Origin: Gammaproteobacteria bacterium UBA7803
Lineage (GTDB): Bacteria > Pseudomonadota > Gammaproteobacteria > Pseudomonadales > Azotimanducaceae
DNA length: 64,000 nt
Assembly (NCBI GenBank): GCA_002480525.1
Contig: DLCH01000017.1
Location: 1 to 64,000, forward strand
Reading direction: 5' to 3'
Positions 43,797 through 54,825 of the stretch are shown in pieces. The first letter of the stretch is position 1. Each line of letters starts with the position of its first letter. Below the pieces are notes generated by a model. The model saw only the letters and a program-made list of their open reading frames with translations, ran no database searches and was not told where the DNA came from. Position numbers and translations under genes: made by a program.

Positions 43797-45140
43797 ATGG
43801 CGCAGACGTTTCAAGACCGCCTCGACGAGGTCATCGAATCCTTCGGCGCCGGCACGCTGGAGGAGACCCGCTACCTGCTGGAGTCCCTGCGGCCCCAGGA
43901 AATCGCCAGCGTCCTGACCTCGACCCCGCCGAAGATGCGCTGGGTGCTGTGGGAGCTGCTCGACGAGGAGCAGGAGAACCAGGTCCTGCAGTATCTCGGC
44001 GAGGACGTCCGCGCCCGCTTCCTGGAATCCATGGACCCGGCCCAGCTCCTTGCCGCCGCCGACGAGCTGGACACCGACGACTTCGCCGACATTCTCCAGG
44101 AACTGCCGGACACCCTCTCCGCCGAGGTCCTCGCCGCCATGGACGCCAAGGACCGGGCGCGGCTGGAGGCGGTGCTCTCCTACGACGAGGAGAGCGCCGG
44201 CGGCATCATGAACACGGACACCATCACGGTGCAGCCCCGGCACGCCGTGGAGCTGGTGCTCCGCTACCTGCGGCTGCGGCGGGACCTGCCGGACCCGCTC
44301 GACGGGCTCATCGTGGTCAACAAGCAGGACGAGTACCTGGGCGTGCTGCCGGTGAGCCGGCTGCTGACCGCCGACGTGTCCGTGACGGTCCGGGAGATCA
44401 TGGACTCCGAGGCCACCTCGATTCCCGTGGACATGGCCGACACCGAGGTCGCCAGGATCTTCGCCGAGCAGGATCTGGTCTCGGCGCCGGTGATCGACGC
44501 CGACGGCCGGCTGGTGGGCCGCATCACCATCGACGACGTGGTGGATGTGATCGTCGCCGACGCCGAGGAGGCGCTGCTGGCGCCCGCGGGCCTGGATCTC
44601 GACGAGGACACCTTCGCGCCCATCCTGGTCACCGCCCGGCGCCGGGCGCTGTGGCTAGGCATCAACCTGCTGACGGCGTTCCTGGCGTCCGCCGTCATCA
44701 ACGTGTTCGAGGAGACCATCGCCAAGGTGGTGGCGCTGGCGGTGCTGATGCCGATCGTCGCCAGCATGGGCGGCATCGCCGGCACCCAGACCCTGACCCT
44801 GGTGATCCGCGGCATTGCCCTCGGCCACATCGGCCGGGCCAATCTCGGCTACCTGCTGAACCGGGAGTTCCTGGTGGCCTGCCTCAACGGCCTGCTGCTG
44901 GCCGGCGTGGTCGCCGCCGCGGCGGCGGCGGTGTTCCAGGACCTGCTGCTCGGCGGCGTCATCGCCGTCGCCATGGTGGCGAACCTGCTGGTGGCCGGCG
45001 TCGCCGGCAGCCTGCTGCCCTCGGCGCTGCGCGCCCTGAAGATCGACCCCGCCCTGGCCGGCGGCGTGGTGCTCACCACCATCACCGACGTCGCCGGCTT
45101 CTTCGTGTTCCTGGGGCTGGCGACCCTGGCCTACGCCTGA
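43797..45140 (+). CDS. mgtE: Magnesium transporter MgtE
   Basis: MgtE is a Mg2+-gated Mg2+ channel. The 447-residue protein has the acidic N-terminal superhelical domain (about 5-130), two CBS domains (about 135-255, including SAPVIDADGRLVGRITIDDVVD), a plug helix, and five membrane helices with the pore region IVASMGGIAGTQTLTLVIRG. It follows npr by 16 bases, as in pseudomonads. Confidence 0.96.
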   Translation: MAQTFQDRLDEVIESFGAGTLEETRYLLESLRPQEIASVLTSTPPKMRWVLWELLDEEQENQVLQYLGEDVRARFLESMDPAQLLAAADELDTDDFADILQELPDTLSAEVLAAMDAKDRARLEAVLSYDEESAGGIMNTDTITVQPRHAVELVLRYLRLRRDLPDPLDGLIVVNKQDEYLGVLPVSRLLTADVSVTVREIMDSEATSIPVDMADTEVARIFAEQDLVSAPVIDADGRLVGRITIDDVVDVIVADAEEALLAPAGLDLDEDTFAPILVTARRRALWLGINLLTAFLASAVINVFEETIAKVVALAVLMPIVASMGGIAGTQTLTLVIRGIALGHIGRANLGYLLNREFLVACLNGLLLAGVVAAAAAAVFQDLLLGGVIAVAMVANLLVAGVAGSLLPSALRALKIDPALAGGVVLTTITDVAGFFVFLGLATLAYA

Positions 45141-45179
45141 CGCCAACCCCCGGCCTGCGCCTGACTCCACCACCACCCC

Positions 45180-45270
45180 GTAGGAGCGGCCTCCCGGCCG
45201 CGACCGCCCGCGGCACGGCCGACGCGTCTATCCTGGACGATCTGGATCGCGGCCGGGAGGCCGCTCCTAC
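45180..45270. repeat. REPIN-like inverted pair (locus 5)
   Basis: Common-form elements at 45180-45204 and about 45245-45270 fill the gap between the convergent genes mgtE and pmbA. In this position the hairpin could help end transcription from both sides; no T run is present. Confidence 0.87.
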
Positions 45271-45277
45271 AAGGGCT

Positions 45278-46675
45278 TCAGTCCCCCGCGATCGTCATGC
45301 CTTCCACCAGCAGGCTGGGGGCGCGGATGTTGCCGCGCTCGTCCACGTCGTCGCCGATCAGCGCGAGGTTCATGAACATGTCCTTCAGGTTGCCGGCGAT
45401 GGTGATCTCGTCCACCGGATAGGCGATCTCGCCGTTCTCCACCCAGAAGCCCGAGGCGCCCCGGGAGTAGTCGCCGGTCACCGCGTTGACGCCCTGCCCC
45501 ATCAGCTCGGTCACCACCAGCCCGCGGCCCATGGCCGCGAGCAGCTCGTCCACGCTGCGGGTCTCACCGTGGACGGACAGGTTGAACACGCCGCCGGCGT
45601 TGCCGGTGGTGTGCATGCCGAGCCGGCGGGCCGAGTAGGTGGAGAGGATGTAGTGCTCCGCGACGCCGCTCGACACGAACGGCTTCGACCAGGTGGCCAC
45701 GCCGTCGCCGTCGAAGGCGGCGCTGCCGATGCGCCCGGGCAGATGCGGCTCCTCGACCAGGCTCAGGTGGGGCGCCGCCACCGGGTGCCCCAGGGCATCG
45801 AGCAGATACGACGCCTTGCGGTACTGAGCGCCCCCCGACAGGGCGCCCAGCAGGTGGGCGATCAGCCCAGAGGCCACCTCCGGCGCATACAGCACGGGAA
45901 AGCGGCCCGTCTGCACCCGGCGCGGCGACAACCGCTCGACGGCCCGCCGGGCCGCGTGGCGGCCGATCGCCGCGACGTCCTCCAGACCGTCCCGGCGGCG
46001 TGCCACCGAGTACCAGTAGTCCCGCTGCATGCCGTGGTCGTCCTCGGCGATGGCCACGCAGCTCACGCCGTGGCGCGTGCCCAGGTAGCTGCCGATGAAA
46101 CCATGGGTGTTGCCGTAGACGCGGCAGCTCTGCTGGGTGCTGACCTGGGCCCCTTCGGAGTTGGTCACCCTGGCGTCGTGACCGAACGCCGCTTCCTCGC
46201 ATTCCAGCGCCATGGCCTGGGCCTGCTCGGGGTCCAGGGGCCAGGGGTGGTACAGATCCAGGGCCGGCAGCGAGGTCGGCATGAGCTCCGCCTCGGCGAG
46301 GCCGTTGCAGGGGTCCTCCTGGGTGTACCGGGCGATGTTCGCCGCCGCCCGCACGGTCTCCCGGATCGCCTCGCGGCCGCTGTCCGAGGTGCTCGCGGAG
46401 CCCTTGCGCCCGCCGAAGTAGACGGTGATGCCGAATCCACGGTCGCGGTTGAACTCGATGGTCTCCAGCGCCCCCTTGCGCACGCTGACCGCGAGCCCGG
46501 TGTCGGCGCTGACGGACACCTCCGCGGCGCCGGCGCCCTGGCGGCGGGCCTCGTCGAGGATGTCGGCGACGAGGGTCTCGAGCTCGGCGGCCTCGGCGCG
46601 GAAGTCGTCGCCGGAACCCCGGGGGGCCGGCGGCGCGCCGGCGGAGGCGCGTTCGGGGGTGGTTCTATCGGACAT
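45278..46675 (-). CDS. pmbA: TldE/PmbA subunit of the TldD-TldE metalloprotease
   Basis: TldE partners TldD in a heterodimeric zinc protease that trims peptides such as microcins and antitoxins. The 465-residue protein has the family features VRKGALETIEFNRDRGFGITVYFGGRKGSAS and the C-terminal TGDYSRGASGFWVENGEIAYPVDEITIAGNLKDMF. It lacks the HExxxH motif, as expected for this subunit. It is divergent from darP; tldD lies beyond darP. Confidence 0.95.
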   Translation of the reverse strand: MSDRTTPERASAGAPPAPRGSGDDFRAEAAELETLVADILDEARRQGAGAAEVSVSADTGLAVSVRKGALETIEFNRDRGFGITVYFGGRKGSASTSDSGREAIRETVRAAANIARYTQEDPCNGLAEAELMPTSLPALDLYHPWPLDPEQAQAMALECEEAAFGHDARVTNSEGAQVSTQQSCRVYGNTHGFIGSYLGTRHGVSCVAIAEDDHGMQRDYWYSVARRRDGLEDVAAIGRHAARRAVERLSPRRVQTGRFPVLYAPEVASGLIAHLLGALSGGAQYRKASYLLDALGHPVAAPHLSLVEEPHLPGRIGSAAFDGDGVATWSKPFVSSGVAEHYILSTYSARRLGMHTTGNAGGVFNLSVHGETRSVDELLAAMGRGLVVTELMGQGVNAVTGDYSRGASGFWVENGEIAYPVDEITIAGNLKDMFMNLALIGDDVDERGNIRAPSLLVEGMTIAGD

Positions 46676-46719
46676 GGCGTGCCTTAGTGTCTGGAACGAT
46701 CGGGTGTAAGCTGTGGATC

Positions 46720-47244
46720 ATGAGCAAAGCAGACCGCCAGCCGGCCGTGGAGCCCGTCGACACCGACGAGCCGATCAGCAAGTCCGAGCGCAAGCGCCGC
46801 GCCCATCGGCTGCAGGCCCTGGGCAAGCGGCTCGCCGGAATGAAGTCCCATCAGCTCGCCGAGCTGGACCTGCCGGACGCGCTGCTCACGGCCATCGCCG
46901 ACTATCAGCGCTTCCCCTCCCACGAGGCCCGGCGCCGCCAGCTCCAGTTCATCGGCCGGGTGATGCGCGACCTGGATCCGGAGCCGCTGCAGGCCGCCCT
47001 CGACAATCTCGACGGCGAATCCGCCGAGGCGCGCTACGAGTTTCACCATCTGGAGCGCTGGCGCGACCGGCTGCTCGAGGAGCCGGACGCCCTGACCGAG
47101 TTCATGGCCGAGTTTCCGCAGACCAACGCCCAGCAGCTCCGCCACCACATCGCCCAGGTCCGCAAGGCGAAGACGGAGCAGGCGCAGAAAACCGCCTATC
47201 GGGCGCTGTTCCGGTTTCTCCGGGACGAGACTCATCCCGCCTGA
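46720..47244 (+). CDS. darP: Ribosome biogenesis factor DarP (YjgA)
   Basis: DarP assists 50S subunit maturation. The 174-residue helical protein has the family core [22 protein letters not shown] and [19 protein letters not shown] 46720 gives a normal N-terminus; an upstream in-frame GTG (46687) is less likely. It lies between pmbA (divergent) and tldD (convergent, overlapping by 13 bases). Confidence 0.93.
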   Translation: MSKADRQPAVEPVDTDEPISKSERKRRAHRLQALGKRLAGMKSHQLAELDLPDALLTAIADYQRFPSHEARRRQLQFIGRVMRDLDPEPLQAALDNLDGESAEARYEFHHLERWRDRLLEEPDALTEFMAEFPQTNAQQLRHHIAQVRKAKTEQAQKTAYRALFRFLRDETHPA

Positions 47245-48677
47245 GTGCCGCCGACGGTGACCTGATCGATCTTCAGGGTGGGCTGGCCCACGCCCACCGG
47301 CACGCTCTGGCCGTCCTTGCCGCACACGCCGATGCCGGCGTCCAGCGCCAGGTCGTTGCCCACCATGGAGATGCGGTTCATCACCTCGGGGCCGTTGCCG
47401 ATCAGCGTGGCGCCGCGGATCGGCCGGGTGACGCGGCCGTTCTCGATCAGGTAGGCCTCGGTGGCCGAGAACACGAAGCGGCCGGAGGTAATGTCCACCT
47501 GGCCGCCGCCGAAGTTCACCGCGTACACGCCGCGATCGACGCTGGCGATGATCTCCGCGGGATCGTGGGGGCCGGGCTTCATGAAGGTGTTGGTCATGCG
47601 CGGCATCGGCAGATGGGCGAAGCTCTGGCGGCGGCCGTTGCCCGTCGGCTGCACGCCCATCAGCCGGGCGTTCAGCTTGTCCTGCATGTAACCCTTCAGA
47701 ATGCCGTTCTCGATGAGCACGGTCTCACCCGTCGGCGTGCCTTCGTCGTCCACGGTCAGCGAGCCGCGCCGGTCCATGAGGCTGCCGTCGTCCACCACGG
47801 TGCACAGCGGTGAGGCCACCTGCTCGCCGAGCCGGCGCGCGAACGCGGAGCTGCCCTTGCGGTTGAAGTCGCCTTCGAGGCCATGGCCGACGGCCTCGTG
47901 CAGCAGCACGCCGGGCCAGCCGGGGCCGAGCACCACGGTCATGTTGCCCGCCGGAGCGTCCTCGGCCTCGAGATTCACCAGCGCGGTGCGCACGGCTTCC
48001 CGGGCCAGCGCCAGCGGATAGTCGCCCGCCGCCACCCGGGACAGGTCGCCGCGCCCGCCGCCGCCGGCCGCGCCGCGTTCGCGCCGGCCGTCCTGCTCGA
48101 CGATCACCGACACGTCGAGCCTGACCAGCGGCCGGACGTCGGCGGCCAGGGTGCCGTCCGAGGCCATGACCAGCACCGCTTCGTGGCTGGCCGACAGCCG
48201 CACGTTCACTTCCTTGACCCGCGGGTCCTGGCGCCGGGCCTCGGCGTCCACCCGGCCGAGCAGGGCGACCTTGTCGGCCTCGCTCATGCTGACGATCGGG
48301 TCCGTCGCCGGATAGCGGCGTTCCGCGGGCACGACCTGCCAGGCGTTGGCGTGGGCGGACTGACCCTGACGGGCGATCGAGCGGGCCGCCTCGGTGGCGC
48401 TGGTGAGCGCCGGCAGCACGATGTCCTCGGCGTAGGCGAAGCCGGTCTTCTCGCCGCTGATGGCGCGCACACCGACGCCGCGATCGACGCTGAAGCTGCC
48501 GTCCTTGACGATGCCGTCCTCCAGCGCCCAGGACTCCGAGCGCTGATGCTGGAAATACAGCTCGCCCACGTCGATGGCCTGTCCGGCCAGCTTGCCCATG
48601 AGCCGTTCGACGTCGTTCTGGCCGATGCCGGCCGGCGCCCACAACACGTCCTGCGCCTGCTGCAAGAGATCACTCAT
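47232..48677 (-). CDS. tldD: Metalloprotease TldD
   Basis: TldD is the catalytic zinc subunit of the TldD-TldE protease. The 481-residue protein matches the E. coli length. The metal motif [11 protein letters not shown] (HExxxH) and the partner region [26 protein letters not shown] are present. ATG 48677 lies just inside the end of yhdP (8-base overlap). A nitrilase gene that often separates tldD from yhdP in pseudomonads is absent. Confidence 0.95.
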   Translation of the reverse strand: MSDLLQQAQDVLWAPAGIGQNDVERLMGKLAGQAIDVGELYFQHQRSESWALEDGIVKDGSFSVDRGVGVRAISGEKTGFAYAEDIVLPALTSATEAARSIARQGQSAHANAWQVVPAERRYPATDPIVSMSEADKVALLGRVDAEARRQDPRVKEVNVRLSASHEAVLVMASDGTLAADVRPLVRLDVSVIVEQDGRRERGAAGGGGRGDLSRVAAGDYPLALAREAVRTALVNLEAEDAPAGNMTVVLGPGWPGVLLHEAVGHGLEGDFNRKGSSAFARRLGEQVASPLCTVVDDGSLMDRRGSLTVDDEGTPTGETVLIENGILKGYMQDKLNARLMGVQPTGNGRRQSFAHLPMPRMTNTFMKPGPHDPAEIIASVDRGVYAVNFGGGQVDITSGRFVFSATEAYLIENGRVTRPIRGATLIGNGPEVMNRISMVGNDLALDAGIGVCGKDGQSVPVGVGQPTLKIDQVTVGGTQAG

Positions 48678-51600
48678 TCTGGTCAACCGTCTCCTCTGCC
48701 GTCGGGCTTTCCGCCGTCGGGCTTTCCGCCGTTGGGCTTTCCGCCGTGGGGCTTTCCGCCGCCGGGGCTTCCGCCGCCGGGTTTGCTGCCGCCGGGGCGT
48801 CCACTGGCGGCGCTTCGTCCGCTGCCGCCTCTGCCGGGGGCGAATTCGCGGCTCCGTTCCCGGACGCCGCCGCGCCGTCGCCGCCCGATCCGGCGGCCGT
48901 GTCCTCCCGGTCCGGTGTCGACACGTCGAACACGCTGACGAACTTAACCTCCGGGTTCTCCAAGGTACCACCGATGCGGTAGCGCGCGCTGCTGAACTGC
49001 TCCAGGGGCCGTCTCAGCACCCGCTCCCCGACCAGCAGGCCGACGCCGGCCAGCGGGTTGGCCAGGGCCACGTACGCGGCGTACCAGGGCAGGCTCTTGC
49101 TCACCGGCAGCGTGACGATCATCTCGTTGTCGAGCCGGCCGGCCTCGAGGTCGACCGAGCCGGTGACGCGGAAGCTGCTGCCGGTTCCTTCGACCTCCAT
49201 CGGCTCGACGAATTCCAGCAGCCCCTCGTCGAGGCGCAGCTCTGCGGTCAGCTCGTCGAAGCTGATGCCGCGCCCGAACACGTCCCCGAAGTTGAGCGCC
49301 ATGCGCTTGGCGATGGCCGTGAAGTTGAGCAGGCTGAAGATGCGCTGGGCGCCGGCGCCGGACTCGACGTCGAGGAAGCGGCCATCCTGCGCCCGGGCCG
49401 ATGCCCGACCGCGCACCCCGAGCAGGTCCACGGCCAGCGGCGAGCCGTTCCAGGAGAACTCGCCTTCGAGAACCGCCGACTCCGTTTCCACGCTCGGCGC
49501 GTAACCCCATTGGGGCAGGACCTCCGCCAGGTCGCCGCCGTCCAGCGTGCCGCGGAATCGCGTCCGGCCCGAGTCCGCCCGCCACTCCAGCGGCTCGCTC
49601 GCGGTGATGGTCACGCCGCGCACCTCGGCGCGCAGATTGCCTACCGACAGGGCGTCGCCGGCGGGCCGCAGCTCGAAGCGCCAGTTGCCGTAGTCCTCCT
49701 CGCCGAGCATGAGCCGGTCGATCCACACGTTCGCCGCCGGCAGCTCTGGAATGAGATCCGGCGTCAGCGGGTCGCCCTCGGCATCCCCCGGCGGCACGTT
49801 CACCTCGGCGAAGGACAGCGACATGACCGCGTCGCCGCGCTGGGAGACCACGCCCACCAGCTCCCGGCTGTCGACGTCGATCTCGAAGCCGTCGTCGCCG
49901 ATGGCGCCGCCCAGCGTCGCGCCGTTGACGGCGAAGTCGCCCACGTCGATCCGGTCCACGGCCAGCGAATCCAGATGAATCGGCAGCGTCAGCCCGACGC
50001 CGCCGTCTTCCCCCGGCAGCACGTCGTCCAGCACGAAGCCGTCGAGCCGGCCCGACAGCACCAGGGCCGGCTCGCCATGGTCCGCGGGCGGCGGTGCGTC
50101 GAAGGCGATGGCGCCGCGGTCGACCCGCTCGGCGAAGCTCAACCAGCCCGTGGCGCTGCGATACTCGAAGTCGAGCCGGCTGCCGGGCTCGCCGAAGCGG
50201 ATGCGCACGCTTCCCGGTTCCGCCAGCTCCGGGGGCTTGGCGAATCCGGCGGGCAGATCCAGGCTGAGGCCGGTCAGGTCCGAGGTCACCGCCAGCTCCG
50301 TGGCGACGCCCTCGCCGACCGGAATGCCCAGATCGGCCCGGAAGCCGAACCTGCCACCGGCCACGCCGGGGTCGTCGACGGCGGCCACCCGCCAGACGTC
50401 GGCCGGCGTGGCCACGCCGTCGAACAGCAGATGGACCCGGTCGGGGTCGGCGTCCGAGGCATCCTCGTCGGTGCGCGCCCCGATGGTCACCGGCTCGCCG
50501 AACAGGGTGCCGGAGACCCCGGCCGCGTCCACGAAGTGCGGATAGCGGTAGCGGAAGCTGCCGGTCAGATCCGTCAGCGACATGCGGTACCCGGGCAGGT
50601 CCAGGTCCACGCCCTCAAGGTCCGCCCGCAGCCGCACGGCCAGCGGCACGGAATCGTCGCCGAGGGGCACGGACAGGTCGCCGGACAGGCGCAGCGGGCC
50701 GCCGCTGGACCAGTCCGGCTCCACGAAGCCGAGCCACTGGCGCAGCGGCGTGGTCCGCACGAATTCCAGCAGCGCATCGCCGTCGGTCTGGGCATCCAGG
50801 GTGACGTTGACCGCGGAGGCGTTGTCGATCACCCGCACCTGGGTGTCCGACAGCGACGCGCCGGCCGATTCCGCCCGGGCGACCTCGACGCCGACGGTGG
50901 AGCCGGAGATCGCCAGCCGGCCGTCGACGGCGGACACCTCCGGCCAGTCGGACTGATAGCGGATGCGGCCGTCACGGATGCCCGAGGACAGCGCGAGCCG
51001 CCGGCCGAGCTCGCCGGGCTCGTCCTGAAACTGGCCCTGGTAGGCGAGCCGGGCGTCGTGGAGGGTGCCCGCCCGCGGCGCCGACAGCAGCCAGCTCTGC
51101 AGCCCGTCCGGCAGCTTGTACGGCACGAACTGCTGAGCCTCGGCCATGCCGATGCGATCCGTGCTGACCAGCAGCAGCAGCCGCTGGCCCTCCCGGTCCG
51201 GCGGCCGGCTCATGGCGAAGCCGCCCGCCGCCCGGCTGCCCAGCGCCTCCGCGCGCAGGTTCAGCCCGCGCAGCCCGAAATACTGCGGCGAGAACCAGAG
51301 CTGCAGCGTGCCCTGGGCGTAGGGCAGCGACCAGTCGCCCCTGAAGATGTCCGGGAACGCGATGTCCATGTCGTGGGCGTTGAGCTGAAACTGCAGGCCG
51401 CGGCCGTGGCCGAACAGCTCGCCCCCGGCCTGGCGCACCGTGGGCACGCCCTTGTAGCCGTCGAGGGACAGGTCGTCGACGGTCATCGCGTAGGCGAGCC
51501 CGCCGTCCGTGCTGTAGGCGGCGCGCAGATTGTGCGCGGTGCCGCGCACGTTCAGGCCCCCGAGCCACCGTTCCGCCGGGCCGACGGCCGCCAGCGCGCG

Positions 51601-52581
51601 GCGCAGGAACTGCCCCGCCCGCCCCAGATCCAGGGTGGGCAGCCAAACCGACACGCCCTCCCGGTCTGCCTCGATGGCGACCCTGGGCAGGGCCCAGACT
51701 TCCTCCTCCCGGACGATTTCCCAGCGGCTGATCGCCCCCCGGTGCTCACCGCCCCGGCCTCGGACCGAGCCCTCCAGCACCGCCGACAGGGTGACGTCCC
51801 CGGGCATGTCGAACTGCTCCGTGGCCACGCTCAGCGTGCCGCCGGAGCGGTCGTCCTCCAGGCGCCAGCGGGCATCGAGGGCTGTGACACGGATCGGCGA
51901 GACGCCGAGCACGGCCCTCGGCACCAGGAAACCGTCGGTATGGACTTGTACCGTCGTCCGCTCCGGACGCAGCGGCCAGAGCGCTTCCTGGCCGTGATAG
52001 TCGAACTCGATGCGGCAGCCGTCGCAGTCGCCGGCGTGATTGGTGACCGACAGCGAGTGGCGATGCTCGCCGCCCCGGTTCACGCCCAGATAGGACACGG
52101 CCACCCGGGCCTCGGGCAGGCCCTCGCGGTGAAAGCGCAGCGTGCCGTTCCGCACCCGGAGCTGATCGCTGTGCCGCAGGAACGGCAGGGGATCGACGTC
52201 CGCCGGCTCGCCGGCGCCCACCAGCCGCCAGGGCTGGCCCGCGGCCTTCTCCAGGTTCAGCTCGAGGTCGGCGACCTGGAAGCGACGGGCGAGCGCCGTC
52301 CCCCGCCAGACCGACGCCACCATGTCGACCTCGAGCTCGACGCCGGCCAGGTGGCCGGCCGGCAGATCCAGCCGCTCGACCCGCACGATGGGGTCGAGCA
52401 TCCGCCAGTCGCCGGACAGGCCGGTCACCCGGATGCCACGTTCGGACAGCACCTGGTTGACGGCCAGCTCCAGGTCGTCCAGCAGCAGCACGACGATGCG
52501 GCCCGTGACCTGGAACAGCGCCACCAGCAGCATGCCGAGGGTGAGGATCACCAGCAGCGGCCTGAGTGCGAATCGAAGCAA
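48670..52581 (-). CDS. yhdP: AsmA-like envelope lipid-transport protein YhdP
   Basis: YhdP is a bridge-like protein implicated in moving phospholipids to the outer membrane. The 1303-residue protein has one N-terminal membrane anchor (about 8-33) and a very long beta-rich periplasmic body with YhdP/AsmA-type repeats. The C-terminus ([30 protein letters not shown] region) is the conserved AsmA-like end. It closes with a low-complexity tail of SPTAE repeats. It lies between rng and tldD in the same direction. Confidence 0.93.
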   Translation of the reverse strand: MLRFALRPLLVILTLGMLLVALFQVTGRIVVLLLDDLELAVNQVLSERGIRVTGLSGDWRMLDPIVRVERLDLPAGHLAGVELEVDMVASVWRGTALARRFQVADLELNLEKAAGQPWRLVGAGEPADVDPLPFLRHSDQLRVRNGTLRFHREGLPEARVAVSYLGVNRGGEHRHSLSVTNHAGDCDGCRIEFDYHGQEALWPLRPERTTVQVHTDGFLVPRAVLGVSPIRVTALDARWRLEDDRSGGTLSVATEQFDMPGDVTLSAVLEGSVRGRGGEHRGAISRWEIVREEEVWALPRVAIEADREGVSVWLPTLDLGRAGQFLRRALAAVGPAERWLGGLNVRGTAHNLRAAYSTDGGLAYAMTVDDLSLDGYKGVPTVRQAGGELFGHGRGLQFQLNAHDMDIAFPDIFRGDWSLPYAQGTLQLWFSPQYFGLRGLNLRAEALGSRAAGGFAMSRPPDREGQRLLLLVSTDRIGMAEAQQFVPYKLPDGLQSWLLSAPRAGTLHDARLAYQGQFQDEPGELGRRLALSSGIRDGRIRYQSDWPEVSAVDGRLAISGSTVGVEVARAESAGASLSDTQVRVIDNASAVNVTLDAQTDGDALLEFVRTTPLRQWLGFVEPDWSSGGPLRLSGDLSVPLGDDSVPLAVRLRADLEGVDLDLPGYRMSLTDLTGSFRYRYPHFVDAAGVSGTLFGEPVTIGARTDEDASDADPDRVHLLFDGVATPADVWRVAAVDDPGVAGGRFGFRADLGIPVGEGVATELAVTSDLTGLSLDLPAGFAKPPELAEPGSVRIRFGEPGSRLDFEYRSATGWLSFAERVDRGAIAFDAPPPADHGEPALVLSGRLDGFVLDDVLPGEDGGVGLTLPIHLDSLAVDRIDVGDFAVNGATLGGAIGDDGFEIDVDSRELVGVVSQRGDAVMSLSFAEVNVPPGDAEGDPLTPDLIPELPAANVWIDRLMLGEEDYGNWRFELRPAGDALSVGNLRAEVRGVTITASEPLEWRADSGRTRFRGTLDGGDLAEVLPQWGYAPSVETESAVLEGEFSWNGSPLAVDLLGVRGRASARAQDGRFLDVESGAGAQRIFSLLNFTAIAKRMALNFGDVFGRGISFDELTAELRLDEGLLEFVEPMEVEGTGSSFRVTGSVDLEAGRLDNEMIVTLPVSKSLPWYAAYVALANPLAGVGLLVGERVLRRPLEQFSSARYRIGGTLENPEVKFVSVFDVSTPDREDTAAGSGGDGAAASGNGAANSPPAEAAADEAPPVDAPAAANPAAEAPAAESPTAESPTAESPTAESPTAEETVDQNE
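48697..48780 (-). repeat. 15-bp minisatellite encoding the YhdP SPTAE tail
   Basis: A 15-base unit (as GTCGGGCTTTCCGCC on the plus strand) repeats about four times at 48701-48760 with one or two substitutions, then decays into GCCGGGGCTTCCGCC copies. It encodes successive SPTAE/APAAE pentapeptides near the C-terminus of YhdP. The multiple of three keeps the frame whatever the copy number. Confidence 0.85.
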
Positions 52582-52677
52582 GAAAACGGCTACCTCGGGG
52601 TCCGGAATGCAGGATATATGACCCCGGCGGCGGAGACTAAATCCCTGCTGGCGGCCGGATCCGGGGGCGTGATGCCA

Positions 52678-54222
52678 TCAGGACACCGCACCCGGCCGGC
52701 GGGCGGGCTGGACCAGCACGACGTCGAACTGCCCGGGCCCGTAGCTCGGCTCCACCTGGATGCGCACCTGGCGGCCGATCTCCCGGGACAGGGCCTCGAG
52801 CTGGGCTGCATCTTCGTCCAGCAGCCTGTCGACCGCAGCCTCACCCGCCCGGATCAGATACTCGCTGGGCGGCTCGCCGCCCTCGGTGCCACGGGACGGC
52901 GACGGTTCCTGCCGCCGCGCCCCGGCGTCGTGCAGGATGGCCCGGAACACCTCGATGCAGGTGGTCTGGGCCGTCTTGACCATGCCGATGCCATCGCATT
53001 CCGCGCAGGGCTCGCAGACCTGCTGCACCAGCGATTCGCGGGTGCGCTTGCGGCTCATCTGCACCAGCCCCAGGGACGAGAATCCCTCGAGCCGGATGCG
53101 CGCCGGATCCCCCTCGCAGGCCTTCTCGAGGGCGCGCAGCACCTGGCGCCGATGCTCCTCGTCGACCATGTCGATGAAGTCGACGACGATGATGCCGCCC
53201 AGATTGCGCAGCCGGAGCTGCCGGGGAATCACCGCCGCGGCCTCGAGGTTGGTGCGGAACACGGTGTCCTCGAGATTGCTGTTGGCCCCGAGATAACCGC
53301 CGGTGTTGACGTCGATGGTGATCATCGCCTCGGTCTGCTCGATGATCAGGTAGCCGCCCGATTTGAGGGGCACGCGCTTGGACAGCGCCCGGGCGATCTC
53401 CTCCTCCACGCCGTAGCGCTCGAACAGCGGCCGGGCCGTCTCGTAGTGATGCACGCGCTCGATGAACTCCGGCAGGAAGTCGGTGACGAATTCCAGCACC
53501 CGCCGGTAGGTGTCGTGGTGATCGATGTGGATGTGCATCAGGTTGGGCCCGGCCAGATCGCGGACGATGCGGATGTGCAGCGGCAGCTCCTGATACAGCA
53601 GCGCCGGGCAGTTGACCTGGCGCTTCTTGTCGAGGATGCGGTCCCAGATGCGCGCCAGCACCCGGATCTCCCGGTCCACCGTGTCGGCGTCCACGCCTTC
53701 CGCCGCGGTGCGGGCGATGAAGCCCATGTGCGCGCCGAGCTCGCTGCGGCGTTCGTCGATGAGGGCCTTCAGCCGCTCCCGCTCGCCGTCCTCCTCGATG
53801 CGCTGAGATATGCCGATGTGGTCGTTCAGCGGCATCAGCACCACGTAGCGCGACGCGATGGCGAGCTGGGTGGTGAGCCGGGCGCCCTTGCCGGAGATGG
53901 GGTCCTTGGCCACCTGGACCATGAGCTCCTGCCCCTCATGGAGCAGCTCGCGGATGTCGCTGGGGCCGTCGGAAGACTCGCCGAGGATCAACCGGGAGCC
54001 TTCGATGTCGCGGGCGTGCAGGAAGCCCGGGCGCTCCAGACCGACGTCGACGAAGGCCGCCTGCATGCCCGGGACGATGCGCTCGACGCGCCCGAGATAG
54101 ATGTTGCCCGTCAGGCTGTACCCTTCCGCCCGGGCCAGATGCAGCTCCTGGGCGGTGCCGCCGACCAGCAGGGCGACGCGGGTCTCGAACTCGTTGACGT
54201 TGATCAGCAGTTCTTCAGCCAT
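52678..54222 (-). CDS. rng: Ribonuclease G
   Basis: RNase G is the endonuclease that trims the 16S rRNA 5' end. The 514-residue protein has the S1-like domain (GNIYLGRVERIVPGMQAAFVDVGLERPGFLHARD), the DNase I-like catalytic core with GGYLIIEQTEAMITIDVNTGGY and GGIIVVDFIDM, and the zinc-link CEPCAEC. ATG 54222 begins MAEELLINV as in relatives; upstream codons belong to maf. Five bases separate it from maf. Confidence 0.96.
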   Translation of the reverse strand: MAEELLINVNEFETRVALLVGGTAQELHLARAEGYSLTGNIYLGRVERIVPGMQAAFVDVGLERPGFLHARDIEGSRLILGESSDGPSDIRELLHEGQELMVQVAKDPISGKGARLTTQLAIASRYVVLMPLNDHIGISQRIEEDGERERLKALIDERRSELGAHMGFIARTAAEGVDADTVDREIRVLARIWDRILDKKRQVNCPALLYQELPLHIRIVRDLAGPNLMHIHIDHHDTYRRVLEFVTDFLPEFIERVHHYETARPLFERYGVEEEIARALSKRVPLKSGGYLIIEQTEAMITIDVNTGGYLGANSNLEDTVFRTNLEAAAVIPRQLRLRNLGGIIVVDFIDMVDEEHRRQVLRALEKACEGDPARIRLEGFSSLGLVQMSRKRTRESLVQQVCEPCAECDGIGMVKTAQTTCIEVFRAILHDAGARRQEPSPSRGTEGGEPPSEYLIRAGEAAVDRLLDEDAAQLEALSREIGRQVRIQVEPSYGPGQFDVVLVQPARRPGAVS

Positions 54223-54227
54223 GCCGT

Positions 54228-54821
54228 TCAGCCCTTCAGGCGCTCGTGCCAGGTGTTCATGCCGCAGCGCCTGAGGAGCTGCTCCGTTTCCGCCACGGGC
54301 AGACCCACCACAGCGCTGGCGCTTCCGCGAATGCCCGTCACGAATATACCGCCAATGCCCTGCAGGCCGTAACCGCCCGCCTTGTCCGCCGGCTCGCCGG
54401 TGGCCCAGTAGGCTTCGGCCTCGGCACGGTCGACGTCGCGGAACTCGACCTCGGCCACCACGCAGGCGCACTCGGTGCCCGCCGGCCCCGCCACGGCGAT
54501 GCCGGTGGCGACCCGGTGCGTTCGTCCGGACAGCGCGAGCAGCATCGCCACGCCCTCGTCCTGATCCGCCGGCTTGCCGAGAATGCGGCCGTCGATCTCC
54601 ACGGTGGTGTCGGCGCCGAGGACCAGCAGATCGTCGCCGTCCAGGCGCGCCCGCACCGCTTCCGCCTTGGTGCGGGCGAGCCGGGCCACGTAGGCGTCGG
54701 CGGCTTCCTCCGCGAGCAGCGATTCGTCGACGTCCGCCGGAACCACCTCGAAGGGCAGCCGCAGGCCCCGCAGCAACTCGGCCCGGCGGGGCGAACGGGA
54801 GGCGAGCACGAGCCGCACCAC
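54228..54821 (-). CDS. maf: Maf/YhdE nucleotide pyrophosphatase
   Basis: Maf-family enzymes hydrolyse dTTP/UTP or modified nucleotides as house-cleaning pyrophosphatases. The 197-residue protein has the signature LASRSPRRAELLRGL, LGADTTVEIDGRILGKP and GGYGLQGIGGIFV. Location between mreD and rng matches the YhdE subgroup (dTTP/UTP). The start is GTG at 54821, with a second GTG directly following it. Confidence 0.94.
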   Translation of the reverse strand: MVRLVLASRSPRRAELLRGLRLPFEVVPADVDESLLAEEAADAYVARLARTKAEAVRARLDGDDLLVLGADTTVEIDGRILGKPADQDEGVAMLLALSGRTHRVATGIAVAGPAGTECACVVAEVEFRDVDRAEAEAYWATGEPADKAGGYGLQGIGGIFVTGIRGSASAVVGLPVAETEQLLRRCGMNTWHERLKG

Positions 54822-54825
54822 GCGC

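Noticed and set aside
48574..54372. A very long open frame on the plus strand opposite yhdP and rng (over 1,900 codons)
   Set aside because: It is antisense to two clear family members, its translation is Arg/Gly/Ala/His-rich with no recognisable domain, and such shadows are usual in GC-rich genes.
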